NCBI GenBank assembly: GCA_964344215.1
Contig: CAYFMP010000066.1
Location: 1-21,268 of the forward strand
From: CAYFMP01 sp964344215
GTDB lineage: Bacteria; Pseudomonadota; Alphaproteobacteria; Rhodospirillales; Casp-alpha2
Direction: 5' to 3'
Length of the DNA stretch: 21,268 nucleotides
In this document: positions 14,854 through 21,268 of the stretch, piece by piece
Numbering within the stretch: the first letter of the stretch is position 1
Layout of the letters: each line of letters begins with the position of its first letter
Position numbers and translations under genes: made by a program
The notes under the pieces: generated by a model
What the model was told of the DNA's origin: nothing
What the model saw: the letters and a program-made list of their open reading frames with translations, nothing else
Database searches by the model: none

Positions 14854-17800
14854 CGAACCTGGCGGCGGCGGCGCCCAGGTCCACGCGGCCAACCCGACGG
14901 AATCGGTGTGGGTGTCGGCCAACGCCGGCACCGGCAAGACCCGCGTGCTGGTCGATCGCATCTCCAGGCTGCTGCTGGCCGGCACCGAGCCCGGCAAGAT
15001 CCTCTGTCTGACCTTCACCAAAGCGGCCGCCGCCGAGATGGCCAACCGCCTGAACCGGCGGCTCTCGCACTGGGCGGCGATCGGCGACGAGGAACGCAAG
15101 GTCGAGCTTGCCGAACTGTTCGGGCGCCCCGCCACCGACGAGGAGACCGCCAAGGCGGCGCGGTTGTTCGCCGAGACCGTCGAAGCGCCTGAGGGCTTGC
15201 ACATCCGGACCATCCATTCGTTCTGCGAATCGCTGCTTGGGCGCTTTCCGCTGGAGGCCGGGGTGGCGCCGCACTTCTCGGTGATCGACGAACGCACCAC
15301 CGAGGAGCTCAGGACCGAGGCTCGCGACCGGCTGCTGGCCGATGTTTTCTTGCAGAAACCGGCCGCCCTGACCGGGGCGCTTGGGCTGTTGGCGGAACTC
15401 GTCAACGAGGACCAGTTCGCCGACATCATGCGCGAGCTCGACGCCGGCCGCGGTCGGATCGAGGCCCTGCTCAAGATTCACGGCAGCGTCGATAAGCTGC
15501 TGGCGGCGGGTCGCTCGGCACTCGGCCTCGATGCCGGCGAAACCAAGGAGCAGGTCGTCGCCGTCGCCTGCGACGAAGATGCGTTCGACCATGCGGCGCT
15601 GAGTGCGGCCCGGGATGCGCTTGGCGATGGATCGCCGACCGACAAGGAGAGAGGCAAGGCGATCGCGGCCTGGCTCGGCAAGGAGCCCGCGAAGCGGGCC
15701 GAATCTTTTTTCGCCGAGTACGCCCCGGTGTTCGTCAAGAAGGACGGCGAGGCCAAGGCGGCAACCTCGCTGGTGACCAAGAAACTTGCCGAAAAAAACG
15801 CCGAAGCGGCGGCCGCCATGCTGGCCGAACAGGCCCGCGTGCTGAGCGTACTCGACAGGCTGAAGGCGATCGCCACCGTCGAGGCGACGAGCGCGCTCCT
15901 GGTCGTCGGCGAAGCCTTGATCGGCGCCTTCGAGCGCTTGAAACGGGCTCGCGCCCTGATCGATTACGACGACCTGATCGAAAGCGCCCGCCGCCTGCTC
16001 GCCACCGACGGCGGCGTCTCCTGGGTCCACTACAAGCTCGACGGCGGCATCGACCACGTCCTGGTCGACGAGGCCCAGGACACCGCGCCCGGGCAATGGG
16101 ACGTTGTGGCGGCGCTGAGCGGCGACTTCTTCGCCGGCGAAAGCGGCCACGACGAGCCCCGCACGGTGTTCGCGGTCGGCGACGAGAAGCAGTCGATCTA
16201 CAGCTTCCAGGGCGCCGACCCGGCCCGTTTCGGCGTCATGGAGGAGCATTTCGGTACCCTCGTCGAGGCCGCCGGCGGCGACTGGCGGCCGGTCGAGATG
16301 AACTTGTCGTGGCGCTCCGTCCCGGCCGTCCTCAAGGCCGTCGACGCCGTGTTCGGCCCGGCCGAGGCGGCCGACGGCCTGAGTTGGCGCGACCGTCCCA
16401 TTCAGCACAATTTCAAGCGCGCCGGACAGGGCGGCGTGGTCGAGCTGTGGCCGACCGTCAAGCCGGCCGACGGCGGCGACGACGACCCGTGGGACGCGCC
16501 CTTGGACCAACTCTCGGCGCAGAGTCCGCAATCCAGGCTGGCGGAGCGCATCGCCGGGCACATCCGCGACTGGCTCGATAGCGGCGAGGTCCTCGAATCG
16601 GCGAAGCGGCCGATCCGCCCCGGCGACGTCATGATTCTGGTCCGCACCCGGGGCGCCTTCGCGGAAGAAGTGGTACGCGCCTTGGAGCGCAAGGACGTGC
16701 CGGTGGCCGGACGCGACCGCCTGGTGCTGACCGACCACCTCGGCGTCATGGACCTGATCGCCTTGGGGCGCTTCGTCCTGTTGCCCGAGGACGACCTCAA
16801 CACGGCTGTCGTCCTCAAGGGACCGTTCGTCGAGCTCGACGACGATCACCTGTTCGAGCTGGCGCACGGACGCGCCGGCACGCTGTGGCAGGCGCTCGCC
16901 GACAGGGCCGGCGACGACGCCGCGTTCGGCGCCGCCCGCGACAAGCTGGCCCATGTGCTGGGCCGCGCCGACACCGTGGCGCCTTACGAGTTCTACGCTG
17001 GCGTGCTCGGCGGCGGTGGATTGAGCGACCTGCTGGCCCACTTGGGGGCCGAGGTTCGCGAGCCGGTCGAGGAGTTCCTGTCCGCCGCCTTGTCGTTCGA
17101 GCGCGAACACGCGCCTTCGCTGCAGGGATTCCTGCACTGGATGGAGACCGGCCAGACCCAGATCAAGCGCGACCTCGAGCAGGGCCGCGACGAGGTCCGG
17201 GTGATGACCGTGCACGGCGCCAAGGGGCTGCAGGCCAACATCGTCTTCCTGGCCGACACCTGCTCGCCGCCGCGCCCGCAGAGCGACGCCCGGCTGCGCT
17301 GGGGCGGCGGCGGCGACGGCTTCGTGCTTTGGCCGGTGGTCGCCGACAACGAGGGCGAGTTGACCGCCCGGCTCAGGGCCGAGGCCCGGCTGGAGAGCGA
17401 GCGCGAGTACCGGCGCCTGCTCTACGTCGCCATGACCCGGGCCCGCGACCGCCTCTACGTGGCCGGTTGGGAGGGCCGCACCCCGCCGCCGGCCGGCTGC
17501 TGGTACCGGATGATCGAGGCCGCCGTCGACGAGGGCTGGGTCGAAATCGCGCTCGGCGACGGCGACACCGGGCGGCGCTTGGTCACGAAGCAGACCGAAC
17601 CGCCCGACGGCGTCGCCGACGAACTGCCCCTGACCGGCGGCGGCATCTCCCTGCCGGATTGGGCGGCGGTACCGCCGCCGGCCGAGCCGGCGCCACCGAG
17701 GCCGCTGGCGCCGTCGAGAACGGAAGACGACGAGCCGCCGGTGGGCTCGCCCTTGGCCGACGACGGGCAGATGCGGTTCAAGCGCGGCCGGCTGGTTCAC

Positions 17801-18283
17801 CGGCTGTTGCAGAGCCTGCCGGAGGTCGACCCATCGGCGCGCGAGGCGGCGGCCCGACGCTTCCTGGCCGGGCCGGCCCATGGTCTCGACGCCGCCGCCC
17901 GGGCCGATATCCTGGCCGAGACCATGGCCGTCCTCGACCATCCGGATTTTGCCTCCCTGTTCGCACCCGGCAGCCGCGCCGAGGTGCCGATCACCGGCGT
18001 TATCGGCGAGGTCGGGGACGGCGAGCCGCGCGTCGTTTCCGGGCAGATCGACCGCCTGGCGGTAACCGAGGACGAGGTCGTCGTCGTCGATTACAAGACC
18101 AACCGGCCGCCGCCGGAGACCGAGGCCGACGTCGCCGACGTCTATCTCCGGCAGATGGCCGTCTACCGCCAGGCGCTCAGGCTGATCTACCCGGATCGGC
18201 CGGTCAGGGCGTGCCTGCTGTGGACCGACGGGCCGCGACTGATGGAGCTCGGCGAGGCCGTTCTGGACGGCGCTTTGGATTGA
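14846..18283 (+). CDS. addA: AddA subunit of the AddAB helicase-nuclease
   Basis: A 1145-residue UvrD/SF1-family helicase with a C-terminal nuclease. Motifs in order: Walker A ANAGTGKT (25-32), LTFTKAAAAEMANR, TIHSFCESLL, DEAQDT (about 408-413), VGDEKQSIYSFQGAD, VMTVHGAKGLQ (about 786-796) and LLYVAMTRARDRLYVAGW. The nuclease domain ends the protein with SGQIDRLA and VVVDYKTNRPPP (catalytic Asp and Lys near 1082 and 1084), then LRQMAVYRQAL. The length is normal for alphaproteobacterial AddA. With AddB it forms the break-processing complex. The ATG at 14846 lies inside the last codons of addB. The gene ends shortly before an independent promoter for trxA. Confidence 0.96.
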   Translation: MNDEPGGGGAQVHAANPTESVWVSANAGTGKTRVLVDRISRLLLAGTEPGKILCLTFTKAAAAEMANRLNRRLSHWAAIGDEERKVELAELFGRPATDEETAKAARLFAETVEAPEGLHIRTIHSFCESLLGRFPLEAGVAPHFSVIDERTTEELRTEARDRLLADVFLQKPAALTGALGLLAELVNEDQFADIMRELDAGRGRIEALLKIHGSVDKLLAAGRSALGLDAGETKEQVVAVACDEDAFDHAALSAARDALGDGSPTDKERGKAIAAWLGKEPAKRAESFFAEYAPVFVKKDGEAKAATSLVTKKLAEKNAEAAAAMLAEQARVLSVLDRLKAIATVEATSALLVVGEALIGAFERLKRARALIDYDDLIESARRLLATDGGVSWVHYKLDGGIDHVLVDEAQDTAPGQWDVVAALSGDFFAGESGHDEPRTVFAVGDEKQSIYSFQGADPARFGVMEEHFGTLVEAAGGDWRPVEMNLSWRSVPAVLKAVDAVFGPAEAADGLSWRDRPIQHNFKRAGQGGVVELWPTVKPADGGDDDPWDAPLDQLSAQSPQSRLAERIAGHIRDWLDSGEVLESAKRPIRPGDVMILVRTRGAFAEEVVRALERKDVPVAGRDRLVLTDHLGVMDLIALGRFVLLPEDDLNTAVVLKGPFVELDDDHLFELAHGRAGTLWQALADRAGDDAAFGAARDKLAHVLGRADTVAPYEFYAGVLGGGGLSDLLAHLGAEVREPVEEFLSAALSFEREHAPSLQGFLHWMETGQTQIKRDLEQGRDEVRVMTVHGAKGLQANIVFLADTCSPPRPQSDARLRWGGGGDGFVLWPVVADNEGELTARLRAEARLESEREYRRLLYVAMTRARDRLYVAGWEGRTPPPAGCWYRMIEAAVDEGWVEIALGDGDTGRRLVTKQTEPPDGVADELPLTGGGISLPDWAAVPPPAEPAPPRPLAPSRTEDDEPPVGSPLADDGQMRFKRGRLVHRLLQSLPEVDPSAREAAARRFLAGPAHGLDAAARADILAETMAVLDHPDFASLFAPGSRAEVPITGVIGEVGDGEPRVVSGQIDRLAVTEDEVVVVDYKTNRPPPETEADVADVYLRQMAVYRQALRLIYPDRPVRACLLWTDGPRLMELGEAVLDGALD

Positions 18284-18292
18284 CCGGCCGCC

Positions 18293-18321
18293 TTGACGGG
18301 GTCCCTTCCGCGCCCTAGATT
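18293..18321 (+). promoter_or_regulatory. Sigma70-type promoter for trxA
   Basis: TTGACG at 18293-18298 and TAGATT at 18316-18321 are 17 bases apart, close to consensus in both boxes. Transcription would begin near 18328, leaving a leader of about 70 bases before trxA. The leader is AT-richer than its surroundings and ends in a clear AGGAAA ribosome binding site at 18388-18393. The promoter lies in the 116-base gap after addA, so trxA-gloB can be expressed independently of the repair operon. Confidence 0.65.
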
Positions 18322-18399
18322 CAGGGCAATCGACGTTCCCGCCGCCCGTCGAGCCGGGGTCGCGCTCGTTAATTCTAACTCTTTGATAGGAAACAAGAA

Positions 18400-18717
18400 A
18401 TGCCCAAACACGTTACCGACGATTCGTTTGAGGCCGACGTTCTCGGCGCCGATGGGCCGGTGCTGGTGGATTTCTGGGCCGAATGGTGCGGACCGTGCAA
18501 GCAGATCGCCCCGGCCCTGGAGGAGATGGCCACCGAAATGGACGGCAAGGTGACCATCGCCAAGGTCAACATCGACGAGAACCCGGGCGTGCCGTCGAAA
18601 TACGGAGTGCGCGGCATCCCCACCTTGATGCTGTTCAAGGACGGCGAAGTGGCCGGCACCAAGATCGGCGCCCTGCCCAAGGGCAAGCTCGTCGAGTGGG
18701 TCGAATCGGTCATTTAG
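18400..18717 (+). CDS. trxA: Thioredoxin
   Basis: A 105-residue cytoplasmic thioredoxin of normal length, which reduces protein disulfides using electrons from thioredoxin reductase. The active site is WCGPCK (29-34), preceded by VLVDFWAEW, with the conserved cis-Pro in RGIPTLMLFKDG. The start is fixed by an AGGAAA site seven bases upstream and by the family's N-terminal length. It follows addA, as in other alphaproteobacteria, and gloB begins 10 bases after its stop, so trxA and gloB probably share a transcript. Confidence 0.97.
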   Translation: MPKHVTDDSFEADVLGADGPVLVDFWAEWCGPCKQIAPALEEMATEMDGKVTIAKVNIDENPGVPSKYGVRGIPTLMLFKDGEVAGTKIGALPKGKLVEWVESVI

Positions 18718-18727
18718 AGAGCTTCCG

Positions 18728-19498
18728 ATGAGCCGGCTCGACATCGTCCAGATACCGGTCCTTTCCGACAACTACGTCTACCTCGCCCATTGCCCGGAGA
18801 CGGGCGAGACGGCGGTCGTCGATCCGGCCGTCAGCGACCCGGTGTTCGAGGCGCTGGACGAGCGGGGCTGGACGCTGAGCCATATCCTCAATACCCACCA
18901 CCACGCCGACCACACCGGCGGCAATGCCGACATCAAACAGCGCGCCGGCTGCACGGTGATAGGCTCCGGCGCCGACGCCGGGCGCATTCCCGGCATCGAT
19001 GTCCGGGTCGGCGACGGTGACACCGTCATGCTCGGCAACGCCAAGGCCCGGGTCTTCGACGTGCCCGGCCACACCCGTGCCCACATCGCCTATTGGTTCG
19101 AGGACTCCGACGCGCTTTTCTGCGGCGACACGCTGTTCGCCATGGGCTGCGGGCGGCTGTTCGAGGGAACGCCCGCGCAGATGTGGAATTCGCTCTCGAA
19201 GCTGAAGGCGCTGCCGCCCCGCACCCAGGTCTACTGCGCGCACGAATACACCCAGTCGAACGGCCAGTTCGCGCTCTCCGTCGAGCCCGACAACGACGAC
19301 CTCATCACCCGCATGCACTCGGTCGACGCCATGCGCGCCAAGGACATACCGACGGTGCCCTCCTCGATCGAGATCGAGATCAGGACCAACCCGTTCCTGC
19401 GCCCCGACAGCCCCGGCCTGCAGAAAACGCTCGGCATGGAGGGCGAAGACCCGGTTTCCGTCTTCGCCGAGACCCGCGCCCGCAAGGACAGCTTTTAG
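18728..19498 (+). CDS. gloB: Hydroxyacylglutathione hydrolase (glyoxalase II)
   Basis: A 256-residue metallo-beta-lactamase-fold enzyme. It splits S-lactoylglutathione to lactate and glutathione, the second step of methylglyoxal removal in the cytoplasm. The dinuclear metal site is seen in THHHADHTGG (56-65), with further ligands in VPGHTRAHIAY and in FCGDTLFAMGCGRLFEG. VYCAHEYTQSN and the C-terminal NPFLRPDSP, which bind glutathione in the family, are also present. The ATG follows a GAGAG-like site just after the trxA stop. Its last codons (VSVFAETRARKDSF) recur in broken form 1.25 kb downstream. In the usual arrangement folC faces trxA; gloB here may be an added passenger of that operon. 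Confidence 0.95.
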   Translation: MSRLDIVQIPVLSDNYVYLAHCPETGETAVVDPAVSDPVFEALDERGWTLSHILNTHHHADHTGGNADIKQRAGCTVIGSGADAGRIPGIDVRVGDGDTVMLGNAKARVFDVPGHTRAHIAYWFEDSDALFCGDTLFAMGCGRLFEGTPAQMWNSLSKLKALPPRTQVYCAHEYTQSNGQFALSVEPDNDDLITRMHSVDAMRAKDIPTVPSSIEIEIRTNPFLRPDSPGLQKTLGMEGEDPVSVFAETRARKDSF

Positions 19499-19528
19499 GA
19501 CGCGCCTTTCCCGATTGTCTACCGACCC

Positions 19529-19785
19529 CTACCCGTTTTTTCTCAGCACCGTCCCGGTCAGATAGAGCGATCCACAGACCGTCGTCCGGGCCGGCTCGGG
19601 ATCGGCGGCGGCGACGGCGATATCGGCCAGGTCCGTGGCGCCGTCGACACCGGGGATGGCGACCGCCCGACCATCCGCCGCCATCCCCGCCAGCGGCCGG
19701 AGGAAGACGGCGGGGTTCTTACATGCCGACGACGAGGTGCGGCGGCGGCGGCGCCCGTTCCTCCGCCCAATCGACGAAACATGGA
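19529..19785 (-). pseudogene. folC: 3' remnant of folC (folylpolyglutamate/dihydrofolate synthase)
   Basis: The minus strand ends with RTTVCGSLYLTGTVLRKNG and the stop at 19529-19531, the typical FolC C-terminus. Upstream it reads NPAVFLRPLAGMAADGR and, in a second frame, VDWAEERAPPPPHLVVGM. Intact FolC proteins have a continuous GMLxTKxPxxFLRPL here; in this copy ATG is followed by a single T and then AAG, which fits loss of about eight bases near 19722 and a frameshift. Only about 80 of roughly 430 codons remain; recognisable FolC sequence ends near 19785, and AT-rich foreign sequence begins near 19798. Before its loss the gene faced trxA-gloB, as in other alphaproteobacteria. A functional folC must lie elsewhere if the cell makes folate. 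Confidence 0.8.
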
Positions 19786-19803
19786 AAGGGCGCCGTTCTA
19801 TTT

Positions 19804-19858
19804 TTGCTCGATTATGATGAGCAATATACTTCTTTAAAGGGGCGTATGAGGTTATACT
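19804..19858 (+). promoter_or_regulatory. Inverted repeat and candidate promoter before the membrane-protein pair
   Basis: TTGCTC (19804-19809) and GAGCAA (19819-19824) form a 6-base inverted repeat with a 9-base centre, directly followed by TATACT (19825-19830). A second TATACT lies at 19853-19858 with a weak TTCTTT 17 bases before it. The first repeat arm can serve as a -35 box for the first TATACT only with a short 15-base spacer, so the second -10 may be the real one and the palindrome an operator. This is the sole AT-rich region before the two genes; the rest of 19859-19964 shows nothing I recognise. Confidence 0.3.
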
Positions 19859-19964
19859 CGCTTTTACTATCGGCGCGATTTTCCTCAAGCTAAATCAGAG
19901 CGCGATGTTAGCCGGGAAAGCGTTTTGATTGACCCATAGTCTTTCTGCCACAGCGAGGCGGAGT

Positions 19965-20381
19965 ATGTTTCCCCAGTTGATGACAGTAATCGGAATCCCG
20001 CTGGTCGTGGCGGTGATTTCGGGTGTTATCAAATGGATCTTGGCGCAAAGAAAGCCAATTCGGGACTATTTTCTCTTGGGAACGGATCTGTCGTTATCGT
20101 CCTTGGCGCTTTGTTTCGCTACGATATTTGGATGGATCAGGAAAGCGGTACTTGATGGTGATGGCGGCGCTTCAAATAGCGACACTCTCCTCTACGCGGT
20201 TACGATGGCTTTAGCGTCTGTGGTGGCCTTGTTATTTGTGATAGCTATAATGGGTGCATATGTTAACAAGGAGGCACCGGAAGGGCAGCCTTCCATCGGC
20301 TGGGTATCGTTCTGGTTCGTCAATATCTTAGGTGGTGTACCGCTTGGAGTTTCGGCAGCGCTTCTGTTGGAGATTAAATGA
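19965..20381 (+). CDS. Small four-helix membrane protein of unknown function
   Basis: A 138-residue, almost wholly hydrophobic protein with four likely transmembrane segments (about 5-27, 38-58, 76-98 and 115-136). Short polar loops join them: AQRKPIRDY between helices 1 and 2, a DGDGGASNSD stretch before helix 3, and NKEAPEGQPS before helix 4. I recognise no family motif. The ATG at 19965 is preceded by GAGGCGGAG and is preferred over an in-frame TTG at 19929 that has no such site. The codon and base composition are much AT-richer than in gloB or addA, a sign of recent transfer. The stop overlaps the next gene by four bases (ATGA), so the two are translated together. Confidence 0.7.
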   Translation: MFPQLMTVIGIPLVVAVISGVIKWILAQRKPIRDYFLLGTDLSLSSLALCFATIFGWIRKAVLDGDGGASNSDTLLYAVTMALASVVALLFVIAIMGAYVNKEAPEGQPSIGWVSFWFVNILGGVPLGVSAALLLEIK

Positions 20382-20599
20382 TGAAAACAACTCTCGCATA
20401 CATCAGCTTAGGCGCTTTCTTTGGTGCTGTCCTTTTGACTCTCTGGAAGGTACTTGGCGGTGTATCTGGAACTGGTATGGCGGTGACTGCCTTAGTAATT
20501 GGGCTCATATCCTTGGTTTCGGGTGTCGTATTATGGCGGACACAACTCCGCGGCGATGAGCACGAGTCAAGTCGCCAGCATTACTTGAGGGGCCATTAA
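20378..20599 (+). CDS. Small two-helix membrane protein of unknown function
   Basis: A 73-residue protein that begins with two tandem ATG codons at 20378 and 20381; either could be used. A GGAG at 20369-20372 lies inside the previous gene. There are two transmembrane segments (about 6-27 and 33-53, the second rich in Val, Leu and Ile), then a charged tail (RTQLRGDEHESSRQHYLRGH) likely on the cytoplasmic side because of its Arg residues. Start and stop codons overlap with the upstream gene, and composition is equally AT-rich, so the pair probably moved as one unit and the products may act together. The family and function were not recognised. Confidence 0.62.
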   Translation: MMKTTLAYISLGAFFGAVLLTLWKVLGGVSGTGMAVTALVIGLISLVSGVVLWRTQLRGDEHESSRQHYLRGH

Positions 20600-20712
20600 G
20601 TTCTTAGTTAGGCAGCTAGCGGCAAATTACGCCCTATCTGTGTTAGAGACGCACTCCCCCATTCAATTGGAACGAACCGCAGATAATCAATCATGCGGTC
20701 GATCATCGCATG
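20600..20712. other. Spacer between membrane cassette and broken gloB copy
   Basis: This 113-base stretch contains no gene I can support. The minus strand has a 32-codon open frame (20706 to 20608, beginning MIDRMIDYLRFVP) without a clear ribosome binding site; it could be a decayed gene end. GTTAGGC at 20606-20612 resembles an integron core site, but no matching partner is found. The AT-rich character ends here, so one border of the inserted segment probably lies near 20700. Confidence 0.4.
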
Positions 20713-20776
20713 GTCTCTGTCTTCGCCGAGAAGCGGGCCGCGGATCGTCGCCCGCGCCCGCAAGGACAGCTTCTAG
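20713..20776 (+). pseudogene. Broken second copy of the gloB 3' end
   Basis: Bases 20713-20730 match gloB 19454-19471 with two differences (codons VSVFAE). After 19 extra bases (20731-20749), 20750-20776 match 19472-19498 with two differences and end at the same TAG stop. The insert length is not a multiple of three, so the copy is frameshifted. Nothing upstream of 20713 resembles gloB. I infer the scar of a duplicated or second gloB gene whose main part was lost when the AT-rich segment arrived. Confidence 0.75.
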
Positions 20777-20845
20777 GGCCTTTTCCACCCTTACCGGCTG
20801 TACCCGCTTTGCACATCGCGCCCATACCGGCCAGGGGAGGACGCC

Positions 20846-20995
20846 TTGAGCGCCAACGGAGCGGCCGACGACGCCCTCAGCGTCGCCGTCGTCACGCCCG
20901 ATCACGAGCCGCCGGGCCCGTGGCTCAGGAAGTGCCACGAAAGCGTCCTCGCCCGGACCCACGCCGCCACCCATATCCTGGTCGCCGATGGGAAT
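20846..20995 (+). pseudogene. 5' fragment of a family 2 glycosyltransferase gene
   Basis: The frame starting at TTG 20846 has a strong GGGGAGG site six bases ahead and reads SVAVVTPDHEPPGPWLRKCHESVLARTH, then HILVADG. That is the nucleotide-sugar-binding start of a GT-A family 2 glycosyltransferase. After VADGNS the frame loses family resemblance (a long low-complexity Arg/Asp stretch) because the sequence joins an opposite-strand gene fragment. Only about 50 codons of a gene of 250 or more remain. The region 20777-20845 before it holds only the leader of this gene. Confidence 0.65.
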
Positions 20996-21218
20996 TCGCG
21001 CATCGACCAGCTCGCTGACGGTCGCCGCCGTGATGCCGGGCTGGGCGACGACGACGCCCGGCTGGAAATCCCGGATAACGGCGGCGATCGATTGGCGCGG
21101 CCGGGCCGCCCGGTAGACCGGATAGGGGCCGCCGTCCTCGCGAACCGCGCCGCCTTCCCCGGAAACCCCGAAGTCGGTCCGGCACAGAACCGCCGTCTCG
21201 ACGCCGAGCGCCGCTAGA
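20992..21218 (-). pseudogene. Internal fragment of a glycosyltransferase gene (GT4-like N-terminal part)
   Basis: The minus strand from 21218 leftward reads LAALGVETAVLCRTD, a YPVYRAARPRQSIAAVIRDF stretch, QPGVVVAQPGITAA and VSELVDARIP. This has the shape of the N-terminal Rossmann domain of a GT-B (family 4) glycosyltransferase. No plus-strand frame of this region makes sense as a protein. The left end stops at the junction with the family 2 fragment near 20992-21000; the right end is cut by the insertion sequence at 21219. The fragment is therefore broken on both sides. The family assignment is by general pattern and is moderate. Confidence 0.55.
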
Positions 21219-21268
21219 TGTGATGTCCCAAGAGGTTGTTCATTCGGCCCACCCTTGAGAAGCTGAAG
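21219..21268. mobile_element. Terminus of an IS481-family-like insertion sequence, truncated by the window
   Basis: The sequence starting TGTGATGTCCCAAGAGGTTG is followed by TTCATTCGG and TTGAGAAGCTG. From memory, this lines up with the terminus of Bordetella IS481 (TGTGA, AGGTTGT, TTCATCCG, TTGAGAAACTG in the same order). Immediately before it lies GCTAGA at 21213-21218, which fits the NCTAGN target and 6-base duplication known for IS481. The transposase and the other end would lie beyond the window. Confidence 0.6.

Noticed and set aside
11857..15474. Very long minus-strand open frame opposite addB and addA
   Set aside because: It is a codon-bias shadow of the high-GC coding strand; it lacks a start with a ribosome binding site and has no recognisable protein motif, while the plus strand has full AddB and AddA motifs.
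14783..17941. Long minus-strand open frame opposite addA
   Set aside because: Same reason: low-complexity Gly/Arg/Asp composition and complete overlap with a well-supported helicase-nuclease gene.
20500..20612. Integron attC site suggested by GTTAGGC just after the second membrane gene
   Set aside because: No matching RYYYAAC partner and no paired inner boxes occur within 150 bases on either side in either orientation.
20608..20706. A 32-codon minus-strand gene (MIDRMIDYLRFVP...)
   Set aside because: No ribosome binding site, no recognisable family and location inside a junction region; kept only as a note on the spacer.

Overview
The window is high-GC, gene-dense bacterial DNA, most likely from an alphaproteobacterium and perhaps a Rhodospirillales-like lineage. 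This rests on gene content: an adenosylhomocysteinase gene next to a DivL-type kinase, then tsaE, a sugar kinase and nucleotidyltransferase of the AmgK/MurU type, addB, addA and trxA, with a folC remnant facing trxA. To my knowledge this is a familiar alphaproteobacterial gene order. No rRNA, tRNA or CRISPR array is visible.

Left accessory part (1-2143): a coiled-coil protein of unknown function that may begin outside the window; a small secreted protein; a truncated second copy of part of the coiled-coil gene; a two-helix membrane protein on the minus strand; and a stretch with two repeat-type palindromes and a candidate ahcY promoter. Parts of 300-1100 are clearly richer in AT than the core that follows.

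Core part (2144-19498): ahcY (methyl cycle), an N-terminal-nucleophile glutamine amidotransferase, and divL with Tyr in place of the phospho-acceptor His. A three-gene minus-strand block follows (diheme cytochrome c, class V PLP enzyme, unknown soluble protein). It lies between divL and tsaE, which I expect to be neighbours in related genomes. Then comes a tight plus-strand run: tsaE, amgK and murU (overlapping by 8 and 4 bases), then addB and addA (8-base overlap), which form the AddAB recombination nuclease. A good sigma70-type promoter opens the trxA-gloB pair.

Right accessory part (19499-21268): a patchwork of broken genes. A 3' piece of folC on the minus strand carries a frameshift. An AT-rich insert of about 0.9 kb encodes two overlapping small membrane proteins of unknown function. 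It is followed by a second, broken copy of the last codons of gloB, a 5' piece of a family 2 glycosyltransferase gene joined to an opposite-strand piece of another glycosyltransferase gene, and the terminus of what looks like an IS481-family element inserted at a CTAG site. This end is a decayed insertion hot spot and the best place to look for something new; the two-gene membrane cassette is the main candidate. All calls come from reading the sequence; no database search was run.
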